Positions 1-7,673 of a DNA stretch of 64,000 nucleotides are shown piece by piece. Made by a program: the position numbers and the translations under genes. The notes under the pieces were generated by a model. That model was not told the DNA's origin. It saw nothing but the letters and a program-made list of their open reading frames with translations, and made no database searches. The DNA is taken from assembly GCF_900141855.1 (NCBI RefSeq), contig NZ_FQYU01000011.1, forward strand, positions 1 to 64,000. The letters are read 5' to 3'. The stretch is from Pseudozobellia thermophila. GTDB taxonomy: Bacteria; Bacteroidota; Bacteroidia; Flavobacteriales; Flavobacteriaceae. The number at the start of each line of letters is the position of its first letter. Positions within the stretch are counted from its first letter, which is position 1.

Positions 1-145
1 AATCTGAACGCAATTACTCACGTGCTTTGTTATTTTTTATCGGTGTTCGTGAACCTCCTTCGTCGGTTTCACAACGGAGCTGTCATATGTTTGCAGGATT
101 TGGGGTTCACGGGGCATCCACTAAAGCAGGAATCTGACCGAGCGA
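1..145. other. gene-free left edge
   Basis: No open reading frame of note on either strand and no RNA gene recognised. A weak hairpin can be drawn on the minus strand around 58-98 (arms CTCCGTTGT and ACGAAGGAG, one mismatch). It could be the end of a transcription unit that begins left of the window, but nothing else supports that. Confidence 0.3.
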
Positions 146-420
146 TGGACAATTAACAATTAACAATGAGCAATGAGCAATGAACAATGAACAGTTGGCA
201 GTTAGCAGGTTACAATGAACAATTAACAGTTAGCAGTTGGCAGTTTGCAGTTGGCAGGTTACAATGAACAATTAACAGTTGGCAGTTTGCAGTTGGCAGT
301 TGGCAGTTGGCAGTTTGCAGTTGGCAGTCTACAATTGACAATGATCAATAAACAATTAACAATTAACAGTTTGCAGTTAGCAGTTAGCAGTGGGCAGTTT
401 GCAGTTGGCGGTTGGCGGTG
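146..420. repeat. degenerate 7-bp tandem repeat array A
   Basis: The sequence is a run of variants of a 7-base unit, mostly CAGTTGG, CAGTTTG, CAGTTAG and the AT-richer AACAATT/AACAATG. Because 21 bases is a common multiple of 7 and 3, the minus strand reads as an open frame (259-477) with a seven-residue repeat rich in Asn-Cys-Leu-Pro. This is a repeat artefact, not a protein: it is low in complexity and has no domain. Arrays like this grow and shrink by replication slippage. Confidence 0.85.
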
Positions 421-447
421 ATTCTTGTGGTGCTTGCTCCTTACTTC

Positions 448-692
448 ATACTGAGTACTGCACACTGCGTACTTCACTAACTATTAACTATTAACTAAAA
501 ACAAAAAACTACGAACTACTGAACACTGAACGCTGCGCACAGCCTACCGCGCACTTCCTACAGAGTACTGATTACTGCACACTGCCTACTGCCTACTGCG
601 CACTTCCTACAGAGTACTTCCTACAGAGTACTTCCTACTGAATACTGCATACTGCATACTGCGTACTGAACACTGCCTACTGCGTACTTAGT
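448..692. repeat. degenerate 7-bp tandem repeat array B
   Basis: A second array with the same 7-base period but another unit, mostly TACTGCC, TACTGCG, TACTGAA and TTCCTACAGAGTAC variants. A short ACTATTA/ACTAACT stretch near 478-500 separates it from array A. It lies just downstream of the acyl-CoA-dehydrogenase-like gene that ends at 735 on the minus strand. No gene is visible within it. Confidence 0.85.
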
Positions 693-734
693 AGGGAGCA
701 TCGGATCGTTGGGGTAAAACACCGGTCGAGGGCG

Positions 735-1766
735 CTAACGGTCTTCGGGCCTTCTAAAAATATGATGCTGGGTGGCGGTAAAGTAATCCCTGAACACTTG
801 GTTCAGCCTATGGTTCTCCCTGGCGGCACGAATTCCTAAATAGGGAAAGGCTTCCATTATTGCCTGTGAAAGCGAACGAACCGAGTCGGCCGCTTCTTGG
901 TGTATGTCGTTTGTCCAAGCTTCCGGAACCGGATCTCCGGCGGCGACCTTCTTTTGTATCCTTTCTGCAAGATTCATTGTCGAGGCATCGGCCCTTTTAA
1001 TTGTTTCGTAAAGGGGTTTTAACTTTTTTTCCGGGCTGCCCGTTTCCTTGGCCTCTTCCAAAAAATGGTCCGCCATCCCGATATAGTTCACCCATAGGGT
1101 CAGGTCGGCAAATAGGGCAAAAGGTACCTTAAAAATGGGCTGGGGCTGGTGCACCTCGTTGTACGTAAAACTATACTTGGCATGTACCCATTTCGAGGGC
1201 ACTTCAAAAGAATCGGTGGCCGTGGCCTTCAATCCCATGGTATTCCAATCCCTAATGACCCTTACCTCCTCCTTTTTGATGACAAAGGAGCGGATCAAGG
1301 GACTGCCGTCCTCTTGCAGTACGTCCTCACCATTCTCTTGGATCTTGGCGTTTAAGGTAAAGTGGGTTAAAAATGGGGCCCCGGTGGCGTATTTCCAAGT
1401 ACCCGTGAGCACATAGCCCTCGCCCGACTTTTCCGCCGTACCAAAGACACCTCCGCTCCCTCCAAAACAAACGGGTGCGCATGGGGTCTTGAAAATTTCG
1501 TCGGCTACCTGTTCTTGCAGGTTGCCGATAAAAAAGTTGGCACCGCTGCACAGGGTTACGGTCCACCCCAGGCTTCCGTCGATCGTGGCCAGTTCCCGCA
1601 ATTTCTTCAGGCCGTCGGGCAAGCCCATTTCGAGTCCGCCATAGGCTTCGGGCACCCATAGGTTCCACAGGTTTTCACGGGCAATTTGCTCCAATAACTC
1701 GGGGGAGAACTCCTCCCGTTCAAAATCAAATTCGCTAAGCTTTTTCATAGATGCCGCCATTTTCAT
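735..1766 (-). CDS. acyl-CoA dehydrogenase-like flavoprotein
   Basis: About 343 residues with the layout of the acyl-CoA dehydrogenase/group D flavin monooxygenase superfamily: an N-terminal helical part containing WVPEAYGG, a middle beta domain with GYVLTGTWKYATGA and an RDWNTMGLKATATDSF segment typical of the flavin-binding region, and a C-terminal helical part. It is slightly shorter than the usual 380-400 residues. The start is uncertain: a TTG at 1772 and ATGs at 1766, 1760 and 1748 are in frame; all overlap the end of the upstream pnuC-like gene, which suggests translational coupling. Through that coupling it lies under the TPP riboswitch. The substrate is unknown. A role in thiamine or pyrimidine salvage is only an inference from context; a plain acyl-CoA oxidation role is equally possible. 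Confidence 0.7.
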   Translation of the reverse strand: MKMAASMKKLSEFDFEREEFSPELLEQIARENLWNLWVPEAYGGLEMGLPDGLKKLRELATIDGSLGWTVTLCSGANFFIGNLQEQVADEIFKTPCAPVCFGGSGGVFGTAEKSGEGYVLTGTWKYATGAPFLTHFTLNAKIQENGEDVLQEDGSPLIRSFVIKKEEVRVIRDWNTMGLKATATDSFEVPSKWVHAKYSFTYNEVHQPQPIFKVPFALFADLTLWVNYIGMADHFLEEAKETGSPEKKLKPLYETIKRADASTMNLAERIQKKVAAGDPVPEAWTNDIHQEAADSVRSLSQAIMEAFPYLGIRAARENHRLNQVFRDYFTATQHHIFRRPEDR

Positions 1767-2361
1767 GTGCAATGATTTTTTTCCATTCGATATACCCCGA
1801 GATGGCCACTACGAACAAAAAGGCGGTGAGTCCCGCATAGATGTACAGGCCTTTGTAGATCAACAAGGGGATGGAGATAAAGTTGCTGATGTTCAGGTAG
1901 ATCCAGCACCCCATTTTTCTTTTGGCCATCAGCCACATACCGGCCCAGGCAAAGGAACAGGCCAGGGCATCCCAGTAGGGCACATCGGAATCGGTGTGCT
2001 GCCCGAGCCAATAGGCCATCAATATGAAACACCCGAGAACGATCCCTACGGCAATGCGGCGCTCCCTCCCATTTGAATATGAAATGGGCGTCTCCTGTCC
2101 TTTTTTGCCTAATTTCCAGTAGGCCCATCCATAAATGCTCATGACCAAGTAGTACAGGTTGAGCAGGATGTCGGCATACAGTTGCGAACGGTACATTACA
2201 TAGATACCGATCAAAATGGCAATTATCCCAAAAAGATAATTGTGCACGTTGTTCTGCCTTGCCAAAAGTACCTGGACCACACCAAAGGCGGTCCCGAGCC
2301 ATTGTAATACGATCAATGAAGAAAAAAATTCCATTTGCATCCGGTTGTCCATAATCATCAT
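1735..2361 (-). CDS. pnuT: PnuC-family transporter, probably thiamine (PnuT)
   Basis: 208 residues with about seven hydrophobic segments and the family pattern of PnuC vitamin transporters: a WLGTAFGVVQVLLA first helix, a YGWAYWK segment in the middle, and an ISIPLLIYKGLY stretch near residue 165. PnuC homologues carry nicotinamide riboside, riboflavin or thiamine by facilitated diffusion followed by intracellular phosphorylation. A TPP riboswitch immediately upstream points to thiamine. No thiamine pyrophosphokinase gene follows it in this window, which is the usual partner. Translation may start at the ATG at 2361 or at the internal ATG at 2334 (MEFFSS); no Shine-Dalgarno sequence decides it. 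It overlaps the next gene. Confidence 0.85.
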   Translation of the reverse strand: MMIMDNRMQMEFFSSLIVLQWLGTAFGVVQVLLARQNNVHNYLFGIIAILIGIYVMYRSQLYADILLNLYYLVMSIYGWAYWKLGKKGQETPISYSNGRERRIAVGIVLGCFILMAYWLGQHTDSDVPYWDALACSFAWAGMWLMAKRKMGCWIYLNISNFISIPLLIYKGLYIYAGLTAFLFVVAISGYIEWKKIIAHENGGIYEKA

Positions 2362-2394
2362 GGGATGTCCAAAATGGAACCTAGGGCGACTGCC

Positions 2395-2495
2395 CTGCCA
2401 ATTTCCCTACGCCAGCATTACCTGGATCAGGTGCGAAGTGGTCCACTTCCGGGTATAATCTCAGCCCTATTTAAAGAGCACCCCATGTATGGGGG
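2395..2495 (-). promoter_or_regulatory. TPP (THI-box) riboswitch
   Basis: Read on the minus strand, the conserved blocks of the thiamine pyrophosphate aptamer occur in order: GGGGTGCTC (2475-2483), GGCTGAGATTATACCC (about 2450-2466), CACCTGATCCAGGTAATG and GCTGGCGTAGGGAAA ending near 2399. These match the P1/P2-J-P3 and P4-P5 core of THI elements. Only about 35 bases separate the aptamer from the pnuC-like start, so the switch more probably acts on translation initiation than through a long terminator platform; that is inference. Confidence 0.95.
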
Positions 2496-2670
2496 TAAAT
2501 ATAGGGAATACTTGCCAATTTGACCTAGGGCCTCATCAAGAAGCGATAGATTTTTATGCGGCGGGGCCTGTTTGCCCGACACTTTTTTGGGATGTAGGGG
2601 GTAATAAAATCACGCGATTTTGGCCTTCATTTTATGGTAATTCACTAAATTGTTGCTATTAATTCACACT

Positions 2671-3375
2671 ATGGTCAACTTTCCTTTGTTTGCCGGTATT
2701 GCGGCTGCCGTACTGCATGTGGTTTCCGGACCGGACCACTTGGCCGCGGTTACGCCCCTAGCCATTGAAACCCGACGAAAAGTATGGAAAATAGGCCTCT
2801 TTTGGGGCTTTGGGCATTTGGTAGGAATGCTTTTGATAGGACTCCTTTTTCTTGCCTTTAGGGAGTACATTCCCATAGAAAAAATCTCGGAGCACAGCGA
2901 GCAATTGGTAGGGGTGGTATTGATTGCCATCGGACTATGGGCCCTGTTCAGCCTTTTCTACAAAACCAAAAACCACAAACACCCCCATGTACATGATGGG
3001 GAGGAGCCCTATATCCATGTACACGAACACGATCATGACACCAATAAACTCGAACATGCCCATTCCCACGATAAAAAGGTAAAACAAAATGTATGGTCTT
3101 CCTTTGGTATAGGCGTGCTGCACGGACTTGCAGGGGTTGCCCATTTTATACTTTTGCTCCCGGTACTGGGGTTCGAAAGTCAGGGCGAAAGCCTTCAATA
3201 TATCGTAGGCTTTGGCATAGGTACGGTGCTGGCCATGACCATATATACCTTTCTATTGGGAAAAGTATCGGGCTATGCCATAGGTCAAAGCAAATCGCTT
3301 TTCAAGGCGGTGCGCCTTTCGGGGGGACTCTTCGCTATTTTCGTAGGGATGTATTGGTTGTATTTGGGCCTCTAA
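2671..3375 (+). CDS. nickel permease-like membrane protein (NicO/UreH type)
   Basis: About 234 residues, with six probable membrane segments and a histidine-rich cytoplasmic loop (around residues 105-150, many His with Asp and Glu). The first helix has HVVSGPDHLAAV, similar to the metal-binding helix of nickel/cobalt permeases; a second GVLHGLAGVAHF helix repeats the pattern. Proteins of this type move Ni or Co, and the position beside a complete [NiFe]-hydrogenase island supports Ni uptake for hydrogenase assembly. A TTG at 2650 is in frame, but the ATG at 2671 is preferred because it opens directly into the first helix. The stop overlaps the convergent NHL gene by three bases. Confidence 0.75.
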   Translation: MVNFPLFAGIAAAVLHVVSGPDHLAAVTPLAIETRRKVWKIGLFWGFGHLVGMLLIGLLFLAFREYIPIEKISEHSEQLVGVVLIAIGLWALFSLFYKTKNHKHPHVHDGEEPYIHVHEHDHDTNKLEHAHSHDKKVKQNVWSSFGIGVLHGLAGVAHFILLLPVLGFESQGESLQYIVGFGIGTVLAMTIYTFLLGKVSGYAIGQSKSLFKAVRLSGGLFAIFVGMYWLYLGL

Positions 3376-4466
3376 AGCTTTAGGTCGGTAATGACCAAAC
3401 GGTGGTTGCCCGTATCGGCAATGATCAGTTTGTCGGCTTGGGTACTAATGGAAAAGGGCCAGTAGAGCGAACTTGCGGTACCGTGCAAGGTTTCCTTGTT
3501 TTCACTTCCTGTTTTAAAATCGCGCTTTCCGATGACGGCCGTGGCCTCGGCATTATGGTCTTGTGGAATGCTGTCGAACCACAATATCCTACTGTTCCCC
3601 GTATCGTTTACCAGAAGTCCGTCTTTGTAGAAACAGGCATCGTAGGTCCAGTTGAGTGATTTCGAACTGGGGAAGAGTCCAAATTGATTCTGTCCGCAGG
3701 CATCAAAATCGGGCTGGCCTATGATTACATCCGCGGGTTTTGAGAAGGCATCCTCCGCCTTGTTCCAGATGAGGTTTCTGTAGAATTGGGTATCGGCGAC
3801 GACCATTTGCTTGTTGGCGTTCACTTTCACCGAATAGGGCCATATGGGTTCGTGATTTTCGTAATCGCGGGTCGTAAAATCGGGCTTGCCGATGACCTTG
3901 TCGGCCGCTTGAAAATTGGTGTTGGGGATGTCTTCGAAAAAAAGGATCCTGCGGTTTCCGGTGTCGGCGATCCATAGGCTACTTCCATCCGAAAAAACAC
4001 CATAGGGCCAATTCAAGGTTTGTGCCGAAGGGTCGTTTCCTATTCCGGCAACATTGGGTTGGTTCGAAACGAAATCGGGCTGCCCAAGGACTACATCGGC
4101 CGCTTGGCCATTTTCTGTGGGCAGGGTATGCCAGATCAGCACCCGATGGTTCCATGCGTCGCCTACGATCAATATAGTGCCATCGCTCCAAATCCCGGAG
4201 GGGTAGTGCAAGGTATTTTCCGATACAAGACCGCCCGAATTTCTTCCCGTTTCCGAAAAGCTCGATTGGCCCAAGACTACGTCAGGTTCCTGATATTCCG
4301 ATGTGGGCAGGTCGTTCCAGATAAATACCCGATTCCGCCCCGTATCGGAAACAAAGAGATGGTTGTTGGCTACAAATACACCTCTTGGTGCCAAAAAGGG
4401 CGTTTGTTCCGAACCTTTAAAAATATATGAGTTGGTAACGTTCGGACCTAAAGTTTCAAAATTCAT
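3372..4466 (-). CDS. NHL-repeat beta-propeller protein of the hydrogenase island
   Basis: 364 residues made of about six NHL-type blades. The repeated signature is (A/P)ADVVLGQPDF, followed about 30 residues later by IADTGNRRILFF or a close variant. There is no signal peptide or membrane segment, so it should be cytoplasmic. It is the last gene of the leftward hydrogenase/hyp run, 43 bases after hypE. NHL propellers bind proteins, nucleic acids or ligands; here a scaffold or electron-transfer partner of the hydrogenase is a guess from position. From memory, NHL-repeat genes also sit near some high-affinity hydrogenases in other phyla. Confidence 0.7.
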   Translation of the reverse strand: MNFETLGPNVTNSYIFKGSEQTPFLAPRGVFVANNHLFVSDTGRNRVFIWNDLPTSEYQEPDVVLGQSSFSETGRNSGGLVSENTLHYPSGIWSDGTILIVGDAWNHRVLIWHTLPTENGQAADVVLGQPDFVSNQPNVAGIGNDPSAQTLNWPYGVFSDGSSLWIADTGNRRILFFEDIPNTNFQAADKVIGKPDFTTRDYENHEPIWPYSVKVNANKQMVVADTQFYRNLIWNKAEDAFSKPADVIIGQPDFDACGQNQFGLFPSSKSLNWTYDACFYKDGLLVNDTGNSRILWFDSIPQDHNAEATAVIGKRDFKTGSENKETLHGTASSLYWPFSISTQADKLIIADTGNHRLVITDLKL

Positions 4467-4509
4467 AGATATGGTTTCTTGGGTCTCGGAGCTTTTTTTA
4501 ATTCTTGGT

Positions 4510-5571
4510 TTAGCAGATTCTTGGTAACTGTTCGCCGGGCAACATGCTGATGACGCGTTTACCGCCTATTCCGCTTTCCATGATTACCTGTTTAGGGTGA
4601 TCGCCGACTACGCTTCCGATGATCCGTGCGTTTTTGCCTTTTTCGTCTTGCCGTAATCGTTCCAAAACCGCATCGGCCGATGCTTCGGACACAAAGGCGA
4701 TGAAGAGTCCCTCATTGGCCACGTACAAAGGGTCGAGGCCCAAGAGTTCGCAGGCGCTTGCCACTTGGTCGTCTATAGGCAGGTCTTTTTGAAACAGGTC
4801 GATACCGATTTCCGACGATTGTGCTATTTCTTTTAGCACCGTGGCCACGCCGCCCCGTGTAGGGTCGGTCAATAGGTGGATATCCCCGCCAAACTCATCG
4901 ATCAGTTTGATTACCGTATGGTTGAGGTTGGTGGTGTCGCTTTGTATTTCGGAATCGAATTCCAGTCCCTCACGTACCGACATAATGGCCATTCCGTGCG
5001 AGGCGATATTCCCGCTAATGATGATTTTATCGCCTACCGCTATGTTTTTGGCGCTAATGTTCGCTTTCGGATGTATGGGGCCGAGTCCGGAAGTATTCAC
5101 AAAAATTTTATCGCCTTTTCCCTTTTCCACTACCTTGGTGTCACCGGTTACGATTTGCACGCCCGCTTTTTCACAGGCATATTTGATGGCCACCAGAATG
5201 TCCCAAAACTCCTTTACGGGCAGTCCTTCCTCGATAATAAAGCTCAAGGATAGGTATTTGGGGGTGGCCCCGCACATGGCCAGGTCGTTTACGGTTCCGT
5301 TTACCGCAAGTTCACCGATGTTCCCGCCCGGAAAAAAGATGGGGGAGACCAAAAAACTGTCGGTGGAAAAGGCGGTCTTTCCATTAAGTTCGAGAAAGGC
5401 ACCGTCGTGTCTTTTGTTTAATATATCGTTACTGAGCAGGTCAAAGACCCCACTGTCCAACAATTTGTTGGTAAGTACTCCGCCGCTTCCATGTCCCAAG
5501 GTAATGACGTCGAAGTCCAGTTTAGGCATGGGGCATTGCAGTTGCATGCGTATGTTGTTGTTTTCTTTCAT
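4510..5571 (-). CDS. hypE: hydrogenase maturation protein HypE
   Basis: 353 residues, the usual length. The N-terminal part has DVITLGHGSGGVLTNKLL, the start of the PurM/AIR-synthetase-like ATP-binding fold, followed by the metal and ATP site segments (DSFLVSPIFFPGGNIGELAVNGTVNDL, in part). It ends in PRIC: the C-terminal cysteine (C353) that receives the carbamoyl group from HypF and dehydrates it to thiocyanate, the source of the CN ligands of the NiFe site. The gene is separated from hypD by the RAYT and two palindromes, so a once continuous hypDE seems to have been split. Confidence 0.97.
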   Translation of the reverse strand: MKENNNIRMQLQCPMPKLDFDVITLGHGSGGVLTNKLLDSGVFDLLSNDILNKRHDGAFLELNGKTAFSTDSFLVSPIFFPGGNIGELAVNGTVNDLAMCGATPKYLSLSFIIEEGLPVKEFWDILVAIKYACEKAGVQIVTGDTKVVEKGKGDKIFVNTSGLGPIHPKANISAKNIAVGDKIIISGNIASHGMAIMSVREGLEFDSEIQSDTTNLNHTVIKLIDEFGGDIHLLTDPTRGGVATVLKEIAQSSEIGIDLFQKDLPIDDQVASACELLGLDPLYVANEGLFIAFVSEASADAVLERLRQDEKGKNARIIGSVVGDHPKQVIMESGIGGKRVISMLPGEQLPRIC

Positions 5572-5597
5572 TTTTTTCGGTTAGACCTCCGTTTTTC

Positions 5598-5630
5598 AGA
5601 CCTCACGGGTCTCCAAGACCCGTAAGGTCT
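5598..5630. repeat. 33-bp REP-like palindrome, copy 1
   Basis: Arms AGACCTCACGGGTCT and AGACCCGTAAGGTCT around a 3-base loop, with one arm mismatch. Lies between hypE and the RAYT, downstream of the latter. Confidence 0.9.
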
Positions 5631-5647
5631 CATGATGTTTTTAGTTC

Positions 5648-5680
5648 AGATCTCATGGGTCTTGGAGACCCGTGAGGTCT
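5648..5680. repeat. 33-bp REP-like palindrome, copy 2
   Basis: Arms AGATCTCATGGGTCT and AGACCCGTGAGGTCT around a 3-base loop. Two differences from a perfect palindrome, both allowing G-T pairs. It begins 17 bases after copy 1, forming a BIME-like pair, and ends 14 bases before the end of the RAYT gene. Confidence 0.9.
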
Positions 5681-5693
5681 CGTATAAGGTCTA

Positions 5694-6254
5694 TTATTCT
5701 AAAGTTAAACTTTTTTCCAGGTCCATTTTTTTGTTCAGGTGCGCATGTACAAAGTTGGACCTGTCTTCGAACAGCCCAAGTATAAATTCCCGATCGAGCT
5801 TCGAGGGCAGATCGGACAAGTAACTTGAGTACGAAGAATACTTGTACCTTCTAAAATCATGGGTAAACCCGTGGTGTTCTGGATTCAAATGCACATACAC
5901 GATCAAGTTTTTAAGGTAGTTTTCGTCTTCTATTCTCTTTCTTCGGAATCGGTCCCGAAAAAGGCTTCCCGTACGGTGGTAGGCCTTGTTGATGGCCTTG
6001 GCATAGGAATTGAATAGGTTGGATAGTTTTTGCGAAATCACCTTGTCGGCCACATTTTCATTGAATTTCAAGACGATGTGAAAATGGTTTTTCAACAAGC
6101 AGTAAGCGTATATGTCGCTAATGGCATGGAGGTATTTGTACATCAATCGAAGAAAGTAGGCATAATTCCGGTCTTCAACAAAGATGTTCTCTCTGTTGTT
6201 TCCCTGGTTGTAGATATGATAGTAATGGTCCGCTCGTATCGGTTCGTATTGCAT
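5694..6254 (-). CDS. REP-associated tyrosine transposase (RAYT, Y1/IS200-like)
   Basis: 186 residues with the Y1 HUH transposase fold. The metal-binding HUH motif is HFH at residues 57-59 (NHFHIVLKF) and the probable catalytic tyrosine is Y84 in NSYAKAINK. The N-terminal DHYYHIYNQGNNRE and the RTGSLFRDRFRRKR segment are characteristic of RAYTs. These enzymes nick single-stranded DNA at REP hairpins and are held to spread them. Four matching 33-bp palindromes in this island, two directly behind this gene, fit that role. It is inserted between hypD and hypE in the same direction. The reading frame is complete. Confidence 0.92.
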   Translation of the reverse strand: MQYEPIRADHYYHIYNQGNNRENIFVEDRNYAYFLRLMYKYLHAISDIYAYCLLKNHFHIVLKFNENVADKVISQKLSNLFNSYAKAINKAYHRTGSLFRDRFRRKRIEDENYLKNLIVYVHLNPEHHGFTHDFRRYKYSSYSSYLSDLPSKLDREFILGLFEDRSNFVHAHLNKKMDLEKSLTLE

Positions 6255-6290
6255 TTAAATAGGATTTAGCCTAAGACCTGTCTTTCGCGA

Positions 6291-7385
6291 TTATGCTTCC
6301 ACCATTCCTGAAAAGTGATAGTATGCGGCGCAGGCTCCTTCACTACTAACCATGGGCGCGCCCAAGGGATTGGTCGGTTTACATGTTTTTCCGAACTGGG
6401 AGCACTCAAAAGGTTTTTTGATGCCCTTCATGATCTGTCCCGAAATGCACAAAGGGTTTTCGGGGGCTTCCGCTATGTTGACATTGTATTTTTTGGTGGC
6501 ATCGAACTCGGCATATTTATCACGGATCGCATAGCCGCTATCGGGAATCTCTCCGATACCGCGCCACGTTTGGTTGTGTACCTCGAATACCTCGTTGATG
6601 ATTTTTTGTGCCTCGGGATTTCCTTCCTCCCGAACGATACGGGCGTATTGGTTTTCAACTTCCGATTGGCTCTGTTCCAACTGTCGGACGACCATTAAGA
6701 TGCCTTGAAGCACGTCCAAGGGCTCAAAACCGGTTACGACTATCGGCACTTTGTACTTGGCCGATAGGGGGTGGTATTCCGAATTGCCCATGATGGTACA
6801 TACGTGGCCTGCGGCCAAAAACCCGTCGATCTTGCTTTCCGCATCGTCAATAACCGCTTTTATGGCCGGGGGCACCAATACATGCGATGCCAAGATGGAA
6901 TAGTTTTTTACCCCTCTACGGTGGGCATGCACAACGGACAGGGCATTGGCAGGGGCTGTCGTCTCAAACCCAACGGCAAAGAAAACCACTTCCTTGTCGG
7001 GGTTGTCCTCGGCAATTTTAACGGCCTCCAAGGGCGAATATAAAACCCGTACATCGGCACCTTCGGCCTTGGCTTCCAAAAGACTTTTTTCGGAACCGGG
7101 CACGCGAAGCATATCGCCAAAGGAACAGAGGATCACTCCTTTTTCCGAAGCGAGGTATATGGCTTTGTCGATAAGGTTCAAGGGAGTGACACAGACCGGG
7201 CAACCGGGCCCATGGATCATGGTGACCTTATCGGGCAACATATCGATGATGCCATTTTTTACCAGGCTGTGCGTCTGCCCCCCACAAACTTCCATAATGG
7301 ACCAAGGTCGGGAAACGGTTCTTTTTATTTCCTCCAAATATTTTTTTGCCAACTCGGGGTCGCGGTATTCCGACATGTACTTCAT
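6291..7385 (-). CDS. hypD: hydrogenase maturation protein HypD
   Basis: 364 residues. Shows the catalytic CGGQTH (C34) and GPGCPVC (C62, C65) motifs, the VGFETTAP segment, and the C-terminal cysteine set ([24 protein letters not shown]) that binds a [4Fe-4S] cluster. HypD forms the scaffold with HypC on which the Fe(CN)2CO group is built. It follows hypC with a 6-base gap. The next gene in the transcript is the RAYT, not hypE. Confidence 0.97.
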   Translation of the reverse strand: MKYMSEYRDPELAKKYLEEIKRTVSRPWSIMEVCGGQTHSLVKNGIIDMLPDKVTMIHGPGCPVCVTPLNLIDKAIYLASEKGVILCSFGDMLRVPGSEKSLLEAKAEGADVRVLYSPLEAVKIAEDNPDKEVVFFAVGFETTAPANALSVVHAHRRGVKNYSILASHVLVPPAIKAVIDDAESKIDGFLAAGHVCTIMGNSEYHPLSAKYKVPIVVTGFEPLDVLQGILMVVRQLEQSQSEVENQYARIVREEGNPEAQKIINEVFEVHNQTWRGIGEIPDSGYAIRDKYAEFDATKKYNVNIAEAPENPLCISGQIMKGIKKPFECSQFGKTCKPTNPLGAPMVSSEGACAAYYHFSGMVEA

Positions 7386-7391
7386 AATGCG

Positions 7392-7670
7392 CTATTTATC
7401 GGTTTTTGGTAAATATTCATCAACGTCTTCCAAGTCGCCCAATTCCCCGATTTCCTCAAGGTATTTGAACGTTTTTTGTGCTTCTTCCTCGTCTACTTTG
7501 CTAATGGCGACACCCACGTGCACCAATACATAATCACCTACGTCGGCATCGGGCAGCATTTCTAGACTGGCCTCCTTGGTAATACCGCCAAAAGACACTT
7601 TGGCCATACGTACCATACCGTCATATTGCGATTCGATACTCTTTATTTTTCCTGGAATTGCTAAGCACAT
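7392..7670 (-). CDS. hypC: hydrogenase maturation chaperone HypC
   Basis: 92 residues of the HypC/HupF family. Starts MCLAIPGKI with the essential C2, and has the HVGVAI signature with H51. It carries the Fe(CN)2CO unit with HypD and delivers it to the large subunit precursor. Only 3 bases separate it from hypF, so the two are cotranslated. Confidence 0.97.
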   Translation of the reverse strand: MCLAIPGKIKSIESQYDGMVRMAKVSFGGITKEASLEMLPDADVGDYVLVHVGVAISKVDEEEAQKTFKYLEEIGELGDLEDVDEYLPKTDK

Positions 7671-7673
7671 AAT

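Noticed and set aside
259-477. Minus-strand open frame with repeated Asn-Cys-Leu residues
   Set aside because: It is generated by a 7-bp tandem repeat (21-bp codon period); low complexity, no start context, no family.
4841-5584. 247-residue plus-strand frame opposite hypE
   Set aside because: Shadow of hypE on the antisense strand; composition follows the codon pattern of the real gene.
6946-7533. 195-residue plus-strand frame over hypD/hypC
   Set aside because: Antisense shadow crossing two well-identified genes.
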